A DNA stretch of 6,553 nucleotides, taken from an uncultured Woeseiaceae bacterium (lineage in GTDB: Bacteria > Pseudomonadota > Gammaproteobacteria > Woeseiales > Woeseiaceae). Positions 1 to 5,314 of this stretch are shown one piece after another (within the stretch, counting starts at the first letter, position 1; each line of letters starts with the position of its first letter). The DNA lies in assembly GCA_947259435.1 (NCBI GenBank), contig CAMYMP010000104.1:1-6553 (forward strand), in the 5' to 3' direction. A program made the position numbers and the translations under genes. A model generated the notes under the pieces. It was not told where the DNA came from. It did not search any database and worked only from the letters and a program-made list of their open reading frames with translations.

Positions 1-118
1 AGTTGGATAGGGATTTGTCTTCGTCTTGTTCATCTTCTGAGAGTCCTTGCGATAGCTGAAGTAACCACCGCTTCGATGAGCGACGGTGCCAAATGCTGCA
101 CCTCGAATTGTTATTCAT
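1..118 (-). CDS. Possible 5' end of a leftward gene, cut by the window edge
   Basis: Two minus-strand frames stay open to the left edge. The better one starts at the ATG at 118-116, with an AAAGG Shine-Dalgarno 7 nt upstream, and gives 39 residues beginning MNNNSRCSIWHRR and ending in an acidic, serine-rich stretch (SEDEQDEDKSLSN). The alternative starts at the ATG at 33-31, with AAGGA 10 nt upstream, and gives only MNKTKTNPYPT. The latter faintly recalls the N-terminus of old-yellow-enzyme-type oxidoreductases, but eleven residues prove nothing. A gene starting here would follow the acyl-CoA synthetase on the same strand after about 140-230 bp, and the palindrome at 177-190 would lie just upstream of it. 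No family is recognised. The visible part is too short to establish that it is coding. Confidence 0.3.
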   Translation of the reverse strand, partial: MNNNSRCSIWHRRSSKRWLLQLSQGLSEDEQDEDKSLSN

Positions 119-166
119 CGTTCCGCCTTTCCAGAGCCTGCGAGGTGTATGTCGACCACGGCATTT

Positions 167-190
167 TGACATGAATTGACAGCGCTGTCA
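167..190. promoter_or_regulatory. Candidate operator: 14-bp perfect palindrome plus an extra half-site
   Basis: TGACAGCGCTGTCA at 177-190 is a perfect 14-bp palindrome. A third half-site, TGACA, lies at 167-171, exactly 10 bp (one helical turn) from the left arm. A palindrome centred on CG is the typical shape of LacI-family operators, though other regulator families also use such sites. It lies 59 bp upstream of the candidate leftward start at 118 and 69 bp past the acyl-CoA synthetase stop, so it would most naturally control the gene running off the left edge. No regulator gene is visible in the window. One perfect 14-bp palindrome in a window this size is not improbable by chance, so position and the third half-site carry the argument. 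Confidence 0.35.
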
Positions 191-259
191 GCCTTGGGCG
201 CGAGCGCCGCGACGCCCGGCGCCGTGAAACACATCGGATCCGCCACGCGAGCCGAGCCC

Positions 260-1765
260 TCAGTTGATACTGCGTTGCTTGCCTTCCCAGAAGGGTTTGC
301 GCAATTCGCGTTTCAGAATCTTGCCCGGTCCGGACTTCGGCAGTTCCGTTTCCGAAAATGAGATCGCTTTGGGCAGTTTGTAGCCGGCAATGTGCAGGCG
401 GCAGAACTCGATCAACTCTTCGGCACTGACCGGTTCGCGAGGCACGACGACTGCATGCACGGCTTCGCCCCACTTGGCATCGGGAATGCCAATCACGGCT
501 GCTTCCAGCACTGCAGGATGTTTGTACAACGCTTCCTCGACCTCGCTGCAGTAGACGTTCTCGCCGCCGGTCACGATCATGTCCTTGGCCCGGTCGACGA
601 GGTACAGGTAGCCGTCGGCATCGAGACGGCCGAGGTCACCGGTGTAGTACCAGCCGTCCCGCAACACCGCAGCCGTCTGCTCGGGTTTGCGCCAGTAACC
701 CTGCATGACATTCGGACCGCTGGCGGCGACTTCACCAACTTCGCCGGTCGGCAATTCCTTACCTTGTGCATCGACGATCTTGAGCTGCACGCCGATCAAT
801 GCCTGGCCGCAGGAGCGGCCGCGTGGCTCGTCGAGGCAGAGCTGTTCGTTGCGTATACCGGTCACGAGCGGCGCGGTCTCGGTCGCTCCGTAGACATGCA
901 CGAATTCCGCGCTGGGGAATGCGCTGTGAGCGCGGCGTACGACCTCAGTCGCGATAGGCGAACCACCATGAAACACGAACTGCAGCGTGGCGGTGTCTCG
1001 TGGCTCCCTGAGCTGTAACTCGGTGATCGCCGCGATCATCGCCGGTACACCGAGCGTTAGCGTAACGCCATGACATTCGATCAGGTCGAGGGCGGTCGCC
1101 GGGTCGAAGACTCGTAGCGGAATCTGGCAACCCGCTGACCAAATTCCGGTAAGTACCCCGTTCGTTCCGGCCGCGTGGAACATAGGCGCCAGGATAAGCC
1201 AGACGTGCTCCTGCGACGGCTGCGCGATCGTCATGTTGTGGAACGCATTGGAGATCAGGTTGCGGTGTGACAGCATGACACCCTTCGATGCACCGGTCGT
1301 ACCCCCCGTATAAAACAGGCCAGCGAGCGTATCTTCGGTCACGCCGACACCGAGTTCCATTTCGGCGGCATTGTCGAGCAATGTTTCGTATTCGTCCGGC
1401 ATATTGACTACAGATTCGACGAGATCACTCAGCGTGCCCGGGTCGCGATCGGTGATCAGCATCTTCGCATCGGCATCTTCGAGTGCGTAGCGCAGTTCCG
1501 GCTCGGCGTGGCGGGTATTGAGCGGCACGATCACGAACCCGGCTGCCGGCAAGCCCACGTACATTTCGAGATATTGGGGTGAGTTATCGGCGAGTATCGC
1601 GATCCGGTCGCCTGGCGCGACGCCCTTGCCGGAGACCATGCCGGCGAGCTTGCGGCAGCGTGTCCACAGCTCGCGATAGCTGATCGTGTTGCCCTCGTAA
1701 AGCACGGCCGTGCGATCGGCCCCGACTTGCAAGGCGCGTTTCAAAGGGTCGATGAATGTTGGCAT
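260..1765 (-). CDS. AMP-forming acyl-CoA synthetase (fatty-acid/carboxylate-CoA ligase, ANL superfamily)
   Basis: This 501-residue enzyme should activate a carboxylic acid with ATP to an acyl-adenylate and then transfer it to coenzyme A in the cytoplasm. All core motifs of the adenylate-forming family are present: the phosphate-binding loop FYTGGTTGASKG (151-162), the adenine motif YGATE (292-296), YYTGDLG (373-379), the hinge motif beginning DRAKDMIVTGGENVY (391-405), and the C-terminal PKSGPGKILKRELR (476-489) carrying the catalytic Lys482. The loop has Gly where many relatives have Ser (YTSGTTG), a common variant. The length is slightly short for FadD-type ligases but nothing essential is missing. 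The start at 1765 is backed by AGGA (1771-1774), 5 nt upstream. No signal peptide or membrane segment is seen. The substrate cannot be read from sequence; a medium/long-chain fatty acid or an aromatic acid are both possible. The flanking gaps (142-227 bp to the left candidate, 282 bp to the amidase) suggest its own promoter. Confidence 0.93.
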   Translation of the reverse strand: MPTFIDPLKRALQVGADRTAVLYEGNTISYRELWTRCRKLAGMVSGKGVAPGDRIAILADNSPQYLEMYVGLPAAGFVIVPLNTRHAEPELRYALEDADAKMLITDRDPGTLSDLVESVVNMPDEYETLLDNAAEMELGVGVTEDTLAGLFYTGGTTGASKGVMLSHRNLISNAFHNMTIAQPSQEHVWLILAPMFHAAGTNGVLTGIWSAGCQIPLRVFDPATALDLIECHGVTLTLGVPAMIAAITELQLREPRDTATLQFVFHGGSPIATEVVRRAHSAFPSAEFVHVYGATETAPLVTGIRNEQLCLDEPRGRSCGQALIGVQLKIVDAQGKELPTGEVGEVAASGPNVMQGYWRKPEQTAAVLRDGWYYTGDLGRLDADGYLYLVDRAKDMIVTGGENVYCSEVEEALYKHPAVLEAAVIGIPDAKWGEAVHAVVVPREPVSAEELIEFCRLHIAGYKLPKAISFSETELPKSGPGKILKRELRKPFWEGKQRSIN

Positions 1766-1811
1766 GATCGTCCTGGCGGCTCAACGCGGGCCGCAATACT
1801 GAGATGACGGC

Positions 1812-1841
1812 TATTTAGGCAGAAAGCCGGTTGCTCGGCAA
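1812..1841 (-). promoter_or_regulatory. Weak candidate promoter for the acyl-CoA synthetase
   Basis: On the minus strand TTGCCG (1841-1836; 4 of 6 matches to the -35 consensus TTGACA) and TAAATA (1817-1812; 3 of 6 matches to TATAAT) are separated by 18 bp and lie about 50 bp upstream of the start codon. The spacing and position suit a sigma-70 promoter, but the -10 match is poor. A short hairpin, GTTGC-TCG-GCAAC on the plus strand, overlaps the -35 element. Confidence 0.2.
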
Positions 1842-1947
1842 CATCCAGCGCATAGGGTGAGATTGATTCGAACCCACCCTCATTCAATTAAGATCAGGAC
1901 GTTATAGCAGCATCATGCCGTAACCGAGCCCATAGTCTTTTCTTCAA

Positions 1948-1974
1948 GGCCCGCTTCGGCTGATAGCGGACATT
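1948..1974 (+). repeat. Dispersed quasi-palindrome, copy 1
   Basis: This copy aligns to the family consensus (TGTCCGCTTTGGG, four variable bases, then TAGCGGACATT) with 22 of 28 matches and one deletion in the centre. The right half, ATAGCGGACATT, is exact. It lies in the gap between the amidase and the acyl-CoA synthetase, about 70 bp beyond the amidase stop. The ends (CCGC and GCGG) can pair into a short hairpin. Confidence 0.6.
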
Positions 1975-1990
1975 CAATCACCAGAGAACT

Positions 1991-2065
1991 CGCCATCCTC
2001 AAGGGCAACATTCGGCCAGAAGCTGCCGTAAGAGGCCGCTGTTTTGCCTAGATCGGAGGATGGCG
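1991..2065. repeat. 10-bp perfect inverted repeat spanning the amidase stop codon
   Basis: CGCCATCCTC (1991-2000) and GAGGATGGCG (2056-2065) are perfect reverse complements separated by 55 nt. The right arm encodes the last amidase residues (RHPP), and the stop codon at 2048-2050 lies inside the loop. GGCC/GGCC could pair within the loop. It could form a long stem at the 3' end of the amidase mRNA, but no T-run follows, and a 10-bp pair at this distance is not rare by chance. Confidence 0.3.
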
Positions 2066-3619
2066 TTTGTGCCACTCAGTGGCTTGCTCGTATGCATGCC
2101 CGATTCTGCACAGGCGCGCTTCCGACAGACGCGGTCCCAGGAACTGCACTGCATACGGAATGGTGTTCTCGGAGAAGCCGCAGGGCACGGTAAGCGCAGG
2201 TGTTCCGGCAAAGTCAGCCGGGATTGTAAAATGCATCTGTACACCTTCGAACAGCGGCTGCAAGTCGGCTGTGCTGCCATACAGGATTTCCTGCGGCACA
2301 GGCAATGTGAATCCACCGGACGGGCAGACAACGGCGTCGACCGAGTCAAGCAAAGCAGTGAACGCAGCGTTGGATGTGCTTCGTACTTCCATTGCGGCCG
2401 CATACTGCTCGTCTGTAATCGAAGCTCCGATCTCGAGGAATTCCCGAAAGTGGGGGCCATAGTCATCGGCGCGCGATGGATAAGTCTCGGCGTGCGCGTT
2501 GAAGGCTTCGCGTGAACAGATTGCGAACCAGGTATCACCAATTGTCGCCGGGTTTACCGGCACATCGACGTCAACTATTGACGCTCCGAGTGCCTCCAGC
2601 ACACTCAGGGCATCCTCGATTGCAGTGACCAGACCTTTGTCGATTCCATCGCTGGAAAAAGACTTGTCGTAACCGATACTAATCCCATTAATACCGGCGT
2701 CGATCTCCGCCAGCATGTCCGGAACCTGTTCGTTTAACGACGTTGGATCATTGACGTCGGGTCCGGCAATGGCTTCCAAAACAATTGCTGCGTCGGCGAC
2801 CGAGCGCGTCATTGGGCCGACGTGATCTAATGTTTCACCAAGCGGGTGCACGCCATAGCGGCTCACGCGACCGTACGTCGGTTTCAGGCCCACGATTCCA
2901 TTGGCCATTGATGGGAATCGTATCGAGCCGCCGGTATCGGTACCCAGTGCTGCAAAGCAAAGTCCCGCCGCGACGGCTACTCCGGACCCGCTTGAGGATG
3001 CGCCCGACCAGTAGGCTCCGTCCCATGGGTTCACCGGCACATCAAAGTCGGCATGATAGCCCGCCATCGCGCCTTCAGTGAGATTCAGCTTGCCGAGCAA
3101 TACAGCACCGGCGCCGTCGAGACGCGCAACGGCGGTCCCATCATAATTCGGTCTGAAGTCACGATAAACTGAGAGACCGCCCATTGTCCTGATGCCTTTC
3201 GTAAAGCAAAGGTCCTTTACGGCTACTGGTATGCCATGCATCGGGCCCCGATAGACTCCCGATGCAATCTCGTCTTCCGCGACTCTTGCCGCCGCCAATG
3301 CGCGTTCGGACGTGACAGTGGCATAGCTTTTCAGGCGGCTATCGACGGCTTCGATGCGGCTGAGCAGTGACTTGGTGAGCTCCAGCGGCGACAGCTCACG
3401 CGATTTTATCTTCTGCGCGACATCAGTCAGCGTAGCGTAGTGCAGTTCGTCTTTGGGTGCCGGACCTGAGGGCGATGCATGATCGTCTCGAGAGCAACCC
3501 GGGACCACGCTAGCCAGAGCAACGCCGCCGGTCAGCGTCAGAAACCGACGTCGCGTGAGCCCATCAATTCGTTTCGATTGCCCGGCGGTCAAGCGAAATC
3601 GTCGAGGATCATTACGCAT
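2048..3619 (-). CDS. Tat-exported amidase-signature hydrolase, probable lipoprotein
   Basis: This 523-residue protein belongs to the amidase signature family (Ser-cisSer-Lys hydrolases cleaving C-N bonds). The triad is intact: Lys135 in VAVKD, cis-Ser208 in GASSSGSG (206-213), and nucleophile Ser232 in [12 protein letters not shown] (226-237), followed by the conserved [13 protein letters not shown]. The 24-residue spacing of the two serines matches characterised members. In the glycine-serine loop, Ser210 replaces the usual Gly. The N-terminus has a twin-arginine motif, RRRFLTL (23-29), a hydrophobic stretch, and VPGC (39-42), which fits a lipobox with Cys42 as the lipidated residue. This predicts export of the folded enzyme by Tat followed by anchoring to a membrane. 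Export argues against a GatA role. The substrate is unknown. The upstream SD is weak (GGTGG, about 8 nt from the ATG), but the Tat signal needs this N-terminus. It lies 137 bp downstream of the phosphatase gene. Confidence 0.92.
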   Translation of the reverse strand: MRNDPRRFRLTAGQSKRIDGLTRRRFLTLTGGVALASVVPGCSRDDHASPSGPAPKDELHYATLTDVAQKIKSRELSPLELTKSLLSRIEAVDSRLKSYATVTSERALAAARVAEDEIASGVYRGPMHGIPVAVKDLCFTKGIRTMGGLSVYRDFRPNYDGTAVARLDGAGAVLLGKLNLTEGAMAGYHADFDVPVNPWDGAYWSGASSSGSGVAVAAGLCFAALGTDTGGSIRFPSMANGIVGLKPTYGRVSRYGVHPLGETLDHVGPMTRSVADAAIVLEAIAGPDVNDPTSLNEQVPDMLAEIDAGINGISIGYDKSFSSDGIDKGLVTAIEDALSVLEALGASIVDVDVPVNPATIGDTWFAICSREAFNAHAETYPSRADDYGPHFREFLEIGASITDEQYAAAMEVRSTSNAAFTALLDSVDAVVCPSGGFTLPVPQEILYGSTADLQPLFEGVQMHFTIPADFAGTPALTVPCGFSENTIPYAVQFLGPRLSEARLCRIGHAYEQATEWHKRHPPI

Positions 3620-3667
3620 AAGCTATACCACCACTATTAGTTCAAGTATCCAAAGATCAGCAACTCA

Positions 3668-3695
3668 TGTCCGCAATGGGTCACTAGCGGCCCTT
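3668..3695 (+). repeat. Dispersed quasi-palindrome, copy 2 (tandem unit 1)
   Basis: TGTCCGCAATGGGTC followed by ACTAGCGGCCCTT matches the family consensus at 22 of 28 positions without gaps. It is the first of three overlapping units in the gap between the phosphatase and the amidase, and lies about 50 bp upstream of the amidase start. Confidence 0.65.
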
Positions 3696-3714
3696 TGGGA
3701 GTCTAGCAGCCCTA
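3690..3714 (+). repeat. Dispersed quasi-palindrome, copy 3 (degenerate tandem unit 2)
   Basis: CTTTGGGAGTCTAGCAGCCC repeats the core TTTGGG, four bases, TAGC(A/G)G of the family, but its left end is fused into unit 1. The TGGG cores of the three tandem units begin at about 3677, 3696 and 3724, that is, every 19-28 bp. Confidence 0.5.
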
Positions 3715-3743
3715 CGGCAGCTTTGGGGTGGTTAGCGGTCGTT
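3715..3743 (+). repeat. Dispersed quasi-palindrome, copy 4 (tandem unit 3)
   Basis: GCTTTGGGG, TGGT and TAGCGGTCGTT align to the consensus with 20 of 28 matches and one inserted T. It begins 13 bp beyond the phosphatase stop codon (3757-3759, minus strand), so it would be transcribed in the 3' untranslated region of that gene. Confidence 0.6.
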
Positions 3744-3756
3744 GGAAACGCTTTGA

Positions 3757-4401
3757 TCACCGTACTTGGTCGAGCGAAAAATCCGCTAATGACGAGAGCA
3801 CCACATCGGCATTCGCGAAACCCGAGTTTGACACTTCTGCTGGATCAGGTACCGCGATCACCCAAGCGCCTGCACACTTTGCAGCACGAACACCCATTAC
3901 CGAGTCCTCAAACGCGATGCAGTTATTCGGATCAGCTCCCAGACGGGACATGGTTGAGAGGTACACTGCAGGATTTGGTTTACCTTCATCTTCAGCATCT
4001 GCGGAATGCAGAACTGAGAAGAATTCGATCATTCCAAACTTCTCCAGAGCAGTGCGGATTAATTTCATCGGAGATGAAGAGGCAACCGCAAGCTCGTAAT
4101 TCGCTGCGCTGAGTATTTCTATTGTCTCCTTGGCACCTGGCATCGGCTTGCCGCGTTCCACAACTAAACGGCTGACAACGTCCAATATCTGGGCTTCAAC
4201 GACTTCTAGCGACTCACCCTGCCAGGGAGATTTCTCATACCAATGGCGTACGACCGCGTCTAATCGTACTCCAACAGTCTCCCGGCACAGCTCTCTGGTT
4301 AGCGGTACCCCAACAGACCTAAACACGGATATTTCCGCTTCCTGCCAAAGAGGTTCGGAGTCTATGAGCAGACCATCCATGTCAAAGATGGCGGCTTTCA
4401 T
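3757..4401 (-). CDS. hxpB: HAD-family sugar-phosphate phosphatase, HxpB/YniC-like
   Basis: This 214-residue cytoplasmic phosphatase has all HAD motifs: DMDG with nucleophile Asp7 and acid/base Asp9, motif II Ser108 in AVASSSP, Lys141 in GKPNP, and Glu165-Asp166 in FEDS. A helical cap follows motif I. The N-terminal run AAIFDMDGLLIDSEPLW, the WY...PW cap segment and the length closely match Escherichia coli YniC/HxpB, a hexitol and 2-deoxyglucose-6-phosphate phosphatase. By family knowledge it likely dephosphorylates hexose or hexitol phosphates, but related beta-phosphoglucomutases and other HAD enzymes share the fold. The start is fixed by an in-frame TGA 9 nt upstream (TGA GAC CGA ATG); only a weak GAGA-type SD is seen. 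A 60-base sample (4021-4080) has 25 G+C, well below the neighbouring genes, which may indicate separate ancestry. A tandem repeat array begins 13 bp past its stop. Confidence 0.88.
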   Translation of the reverse strand: MKAAIFDMDGLLIDSEPLWQEAEISVFRSVGVPLTRELCRETVGVRLDAVVRHWYEKSPWQGESLEVVEAQILDVVSRLVVERGKPMPGAKETIEILSAANYELAVASSSPMKLIRTALEKFGMIEFFSVLHSADAEDEGKPNPAVYLSTMSRLGADPNNCIAFEDSVMGVRAAKCAGAWVIAVPDPAEVSNSGFANADVVLSSLADFSLDQVR

Positions 4402-4462
4402 TCGGTCTCACACAATCTCATAGTTGCGGAGTACTCCAGCCATGTTTCCACAGTGAACAGAA

Positions 4463-4490
4463 CGTGCGCTTCGGGTCAGTAGCAGCAGTT
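4463..4490 (+). repeat. Dispersed quasi-palindrome, copy 5
   Basis: CGTGCGCTTCGGGTC followed by AGTAGCAGCAGTT matches the family consensus at 19 of 28 positions without gaps. It is the most diverged of the complete copies. It lies 61 bp upstream of the phosphatase start and is paired with another copy 19 bp further right. Confidence 0.5.
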
Positions 4491-4509
4491 CACCGTAATT
4501 CTACTCGAA

Positions 4510-4538
4510 CGGCCGCTTTCGGGCGCAAAGCGGTCATT
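4510..4538 (+). repeat. Dispersed quasi-palindrome, copy 6
   Basis: GCCGCTTTCGGGCG followed by CAAAGCGGTCATT matches the consensus at 21 of 28 positions with one inserted C. CCGCTTT and AAAGCGG form a perfect 7-bp stem with a 7-nt loop, the best hairpin of the family. Like copy 1 it is followed by CAAT. The stop codon of the start-less open frame at 4534-4860 lies within its right end. Confidence 0.65.
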
Positions 4539-4860
4539 CAATTTGGCGAATATATGTCACGCAAGGCGTGAAGGTACTTTCGGGTATTTCCAAATTGGCG
4601 GTGGGGCGAGTCCTGAGCGGATGATGCTCCGCTGACTTTTCCAGTGATCTTCCCTGTTCCTCGGGCAATTTACAGCGCAACTTCTCCATGATCGCAATGA
4701 TCTGCACCACATTCCGACCGCAACCTGAATGTTTGAGTTGGTGTTCATTGTTGCGTAGCTGCTGCCGATTTGAGAGGCAGATCGCTCTGACAATACAGTT
4801 GATCCGTACGACCAGCGTCGCATTTCGGAGACACTTGTTAGCACCATGACCGCGTGATAG
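4534..4860 (-). pseudogene. Open frame without a usable early start codon, possible gene remnant
   Basis: This minus-strand frame is open for 108 codons between a TAA (4863-4861) and a TGA (4536-4534). Its translation looks protein-like rather than low-complexity, with segments such as NKCLRNATLVVRINCIVRA, QLRNNEHQLKHSGCGRNVV, QIIAIMEKLRCKLPEEQGRS and TFTPCVTYIRQIE. The first ATG encodes only the last roughly 50 residues (MEKLRCKLPEEQ...), and GTG starts a few codons earlier lack a good Shine-Dalgarno. I do not recognise the family. It could be the 3' part of a decayed gene whose beginning was lost, a short real gene starting at the ATG or GTG, or chance. Its stop codon overlaps the quasi-palindrome at 4510-4538. 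An overlapping frame (4557-4988) looks less natural, rich in Ser, Arg and Trp. Confidence 0.25.
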
Positions 4861-4883
4861 TTACTGCCATCCAGACAACTGAT

Positions 4884-4887
4884 GGAG
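4884..4887 (+). promoter_or_regulatory. Ribosome-binding site that decides the bactofilin start
   Basis: GGAG lies 6 nt upstream of the ATG at 4894. The in-frame ATG at 4882 has no Shine-Dalgarno in front of it and actually overlaps this site, so 4894 (protein starting MFERGKK, as bactofilins often start MF...K) is the better start. Confidence 0.7.
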
Positions 4888-4893
4888 AGCGAC

Positions 4894-5265
4894 ATGTTTG
4901 AGCGCGGCAAGAAAGACGACGACACCATCGAATCACAGGGTGCAAACCGGATCGAATCGGACAAGACCTTTGGATCCCCGAGGTCCAAAGTGGCTGGCCG
5001 CGGCGGCGATGCGGCCGTTATAGGCCGTTCTATTCAGATAAATGGTGATCTGCGCGGCGGCGAGGACCTGCGCATCGAGGGCGACGTGAGCGGCACAGTC
5101 GAACTCAAGAACAGCTCCCTGACCATCGGCAAAGAAGGCAAGGTCAAGGCCGACGTGTACGCCAGGTCGATCGCCGTGGACGGTGAGACCAAGGGTGACC
5201 TGTACGCGGCCGAGCGCATCAGCGTGCACGTCAATGCCCGGGTTCAGGGCAACATCATCCTGTGA
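4894..5265 (+). CDS. Bactofilin (polymer-forming cytoskeletal protein), short C-terminus
   Basis: The 123-residue protein has a charged, probably disordered N-terminal tail (1-40) followed by a right-handed beta-helix of bactofilin type (about 41-123). Successive rungs are visible as G-x-[LV] repeats: IQINGDLRGGEDLRIEGDV, SGTVELKNSSLTIGKEGKV, KADVYARSIAVDGETKGDL, YAAERISVHVNARVQGNII. Bactofilins self-assemble into filaments without nucleotide, usually at the inner face of the membrane, and influence cell shape, peptidoglycan remodelling or polar organisation. The sequence ends right after VQGNII, whereas most family members continue for about 20 residues with a last rung of the type PR-[LIV]-x-[IL]-x-x-GA-x-[FL]-x-G. 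No remnant of that rung is seen in the frames beyond the stop. No M23 peptidase neighbour, common for bactofilins, is present here. The methyltransferase-like gene follows 49 bp later on the same strand. Confidence 0.88.
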   Translation: MFERGKKDDDTIESQGANRIESDKTFGSPRSKVAGRGGDAAVIGRSIQINGDLRGGEDLRIEGDVSGTVELKNSSLTIGKEGKVKADVYARSIAVDGETKGDLYAAERISVHVNARVQGNIIL

Positions 5266-5314
5266 AGGACGCACGCACGAACCTGAGCCCGCCGGCCGGG
5301 ACCGCGGAACCGAC

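Larger units (their letters stand above)
1766..2047. other. Intergenic gap between amidase and acyl-CoA synthetase
   Basis: No gene is seen in these 282 bp. The stretch contains one copy of the dispersed quasi-palindrome (1948-1974), a hairpin-capable pair AGGGTG/CACCCT (1854-1859 and 1875-1880, loop 15), the left arm of an inverted repeat that ends inside the amidase (1991-2000), and a weak candidate promoter for the acyl-CoA synthetase. There is no hairpin followed by a T-run that would clearly terminate amidase transcription. Confidence 0.6.
3620..3756. other. Short intergenic gap dominated by tandem quasi-palindromes
   Basis: No gene is present in these 137 bp. More than half of it (3668-3743) is a tandem of three overlapping repeat units. 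The remaining 3620-3667 must contain the amidase leader. A possible minus-strand promoter (TTGCTG and ACTAAT with 16 bp between them) can be drawn there, but both boxes match the consensus poorly. Confidence 0.55.
4402..4893. other. Gene-poor divergent gap between the phosphatase and the bactofilin
   Basis: This stretch of about 490 bp separates two divergently transcribed genes and so should contain promoters for both; I found no convincing -35/-10 pair for either. It holds two dispersed quasi-palindromes (4463-4490 and 4510-4538), a perfect hairpin TCACGC-AAG-GCGTGA (4557-4571), a second hairpin AGCGGA-TGATGC-TCCGCT (4616-4633) followed by GACTTTT on the plus strand (terminator-like but short, with nothing obvious upstream to terminate), and a long minus-strand open frame without an early start codon (4534-4860). 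Base composition is lower in GC than the bactofilin to its right. Confidence 0.55.

Noticed and set aside
392..1018. A 208-codon plus-strand open frame antisense to the acyl-CoA synthetase
   Set aside because: It lies wholly opposite a gene with every family motif intact, and its translation is rich in His, Ala and Gly without recognisable domains; long antisense frames are common in GC-rich genes.
1854..1880. tRNA-like T-loop sequence (GGGTTCGAATC on the minus strand), possible tRNA or attachment-site remnant
   Set aside because: The bases flanking the loop do not form a T-stem, and no anticodon arm or acceptor stem can be drawn. The AGGGTG/CACCCT pair around it only makes a simple hairpin with a 15-nt loop.
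2060..2515. Plus-strand open frames opposite the amidase C-terminal half
   Set aside because: They overlap a confidently identified amidase in antisense, are rich in Cys, Arg and Ser, and have no ribosome-binding site.
4616..4640. Hairpin AGCGGA-TGATGC-TCCGCT followed by GACTTTT as an intrinsic terminator
   Set aside because: The stem is only 6 bp, the T-run is short and displaced, and no plus-strand gene lies upstream to be terminated.
4882..4893. Upstream ATG giving the bactofilin a four-residue extension (MESD)
   Set aside because: It has no Shine-Dalgarno and its bases form the ribosome-binding site for the ATG at 4894.
4557..4988. Minus-strand open frame of 143 codons overlapping the bactofilin 5' end
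   Set aside because: The part opposite the bactofilin is antisense to a real gene, and the rest is Ser/Arg/Trp-rich. The neighbouring frame (4534-4860) reads more naturally, though it too is uncertain.
5183..5314. Earlier start for the methyltransferase-like gene
   Set aside because: Up to 5265 this is the bactofilin in another frame, giving a Cys/Arg/Thr-rich nonsense N-terminus; homology-like sequence begins only after about 5360.
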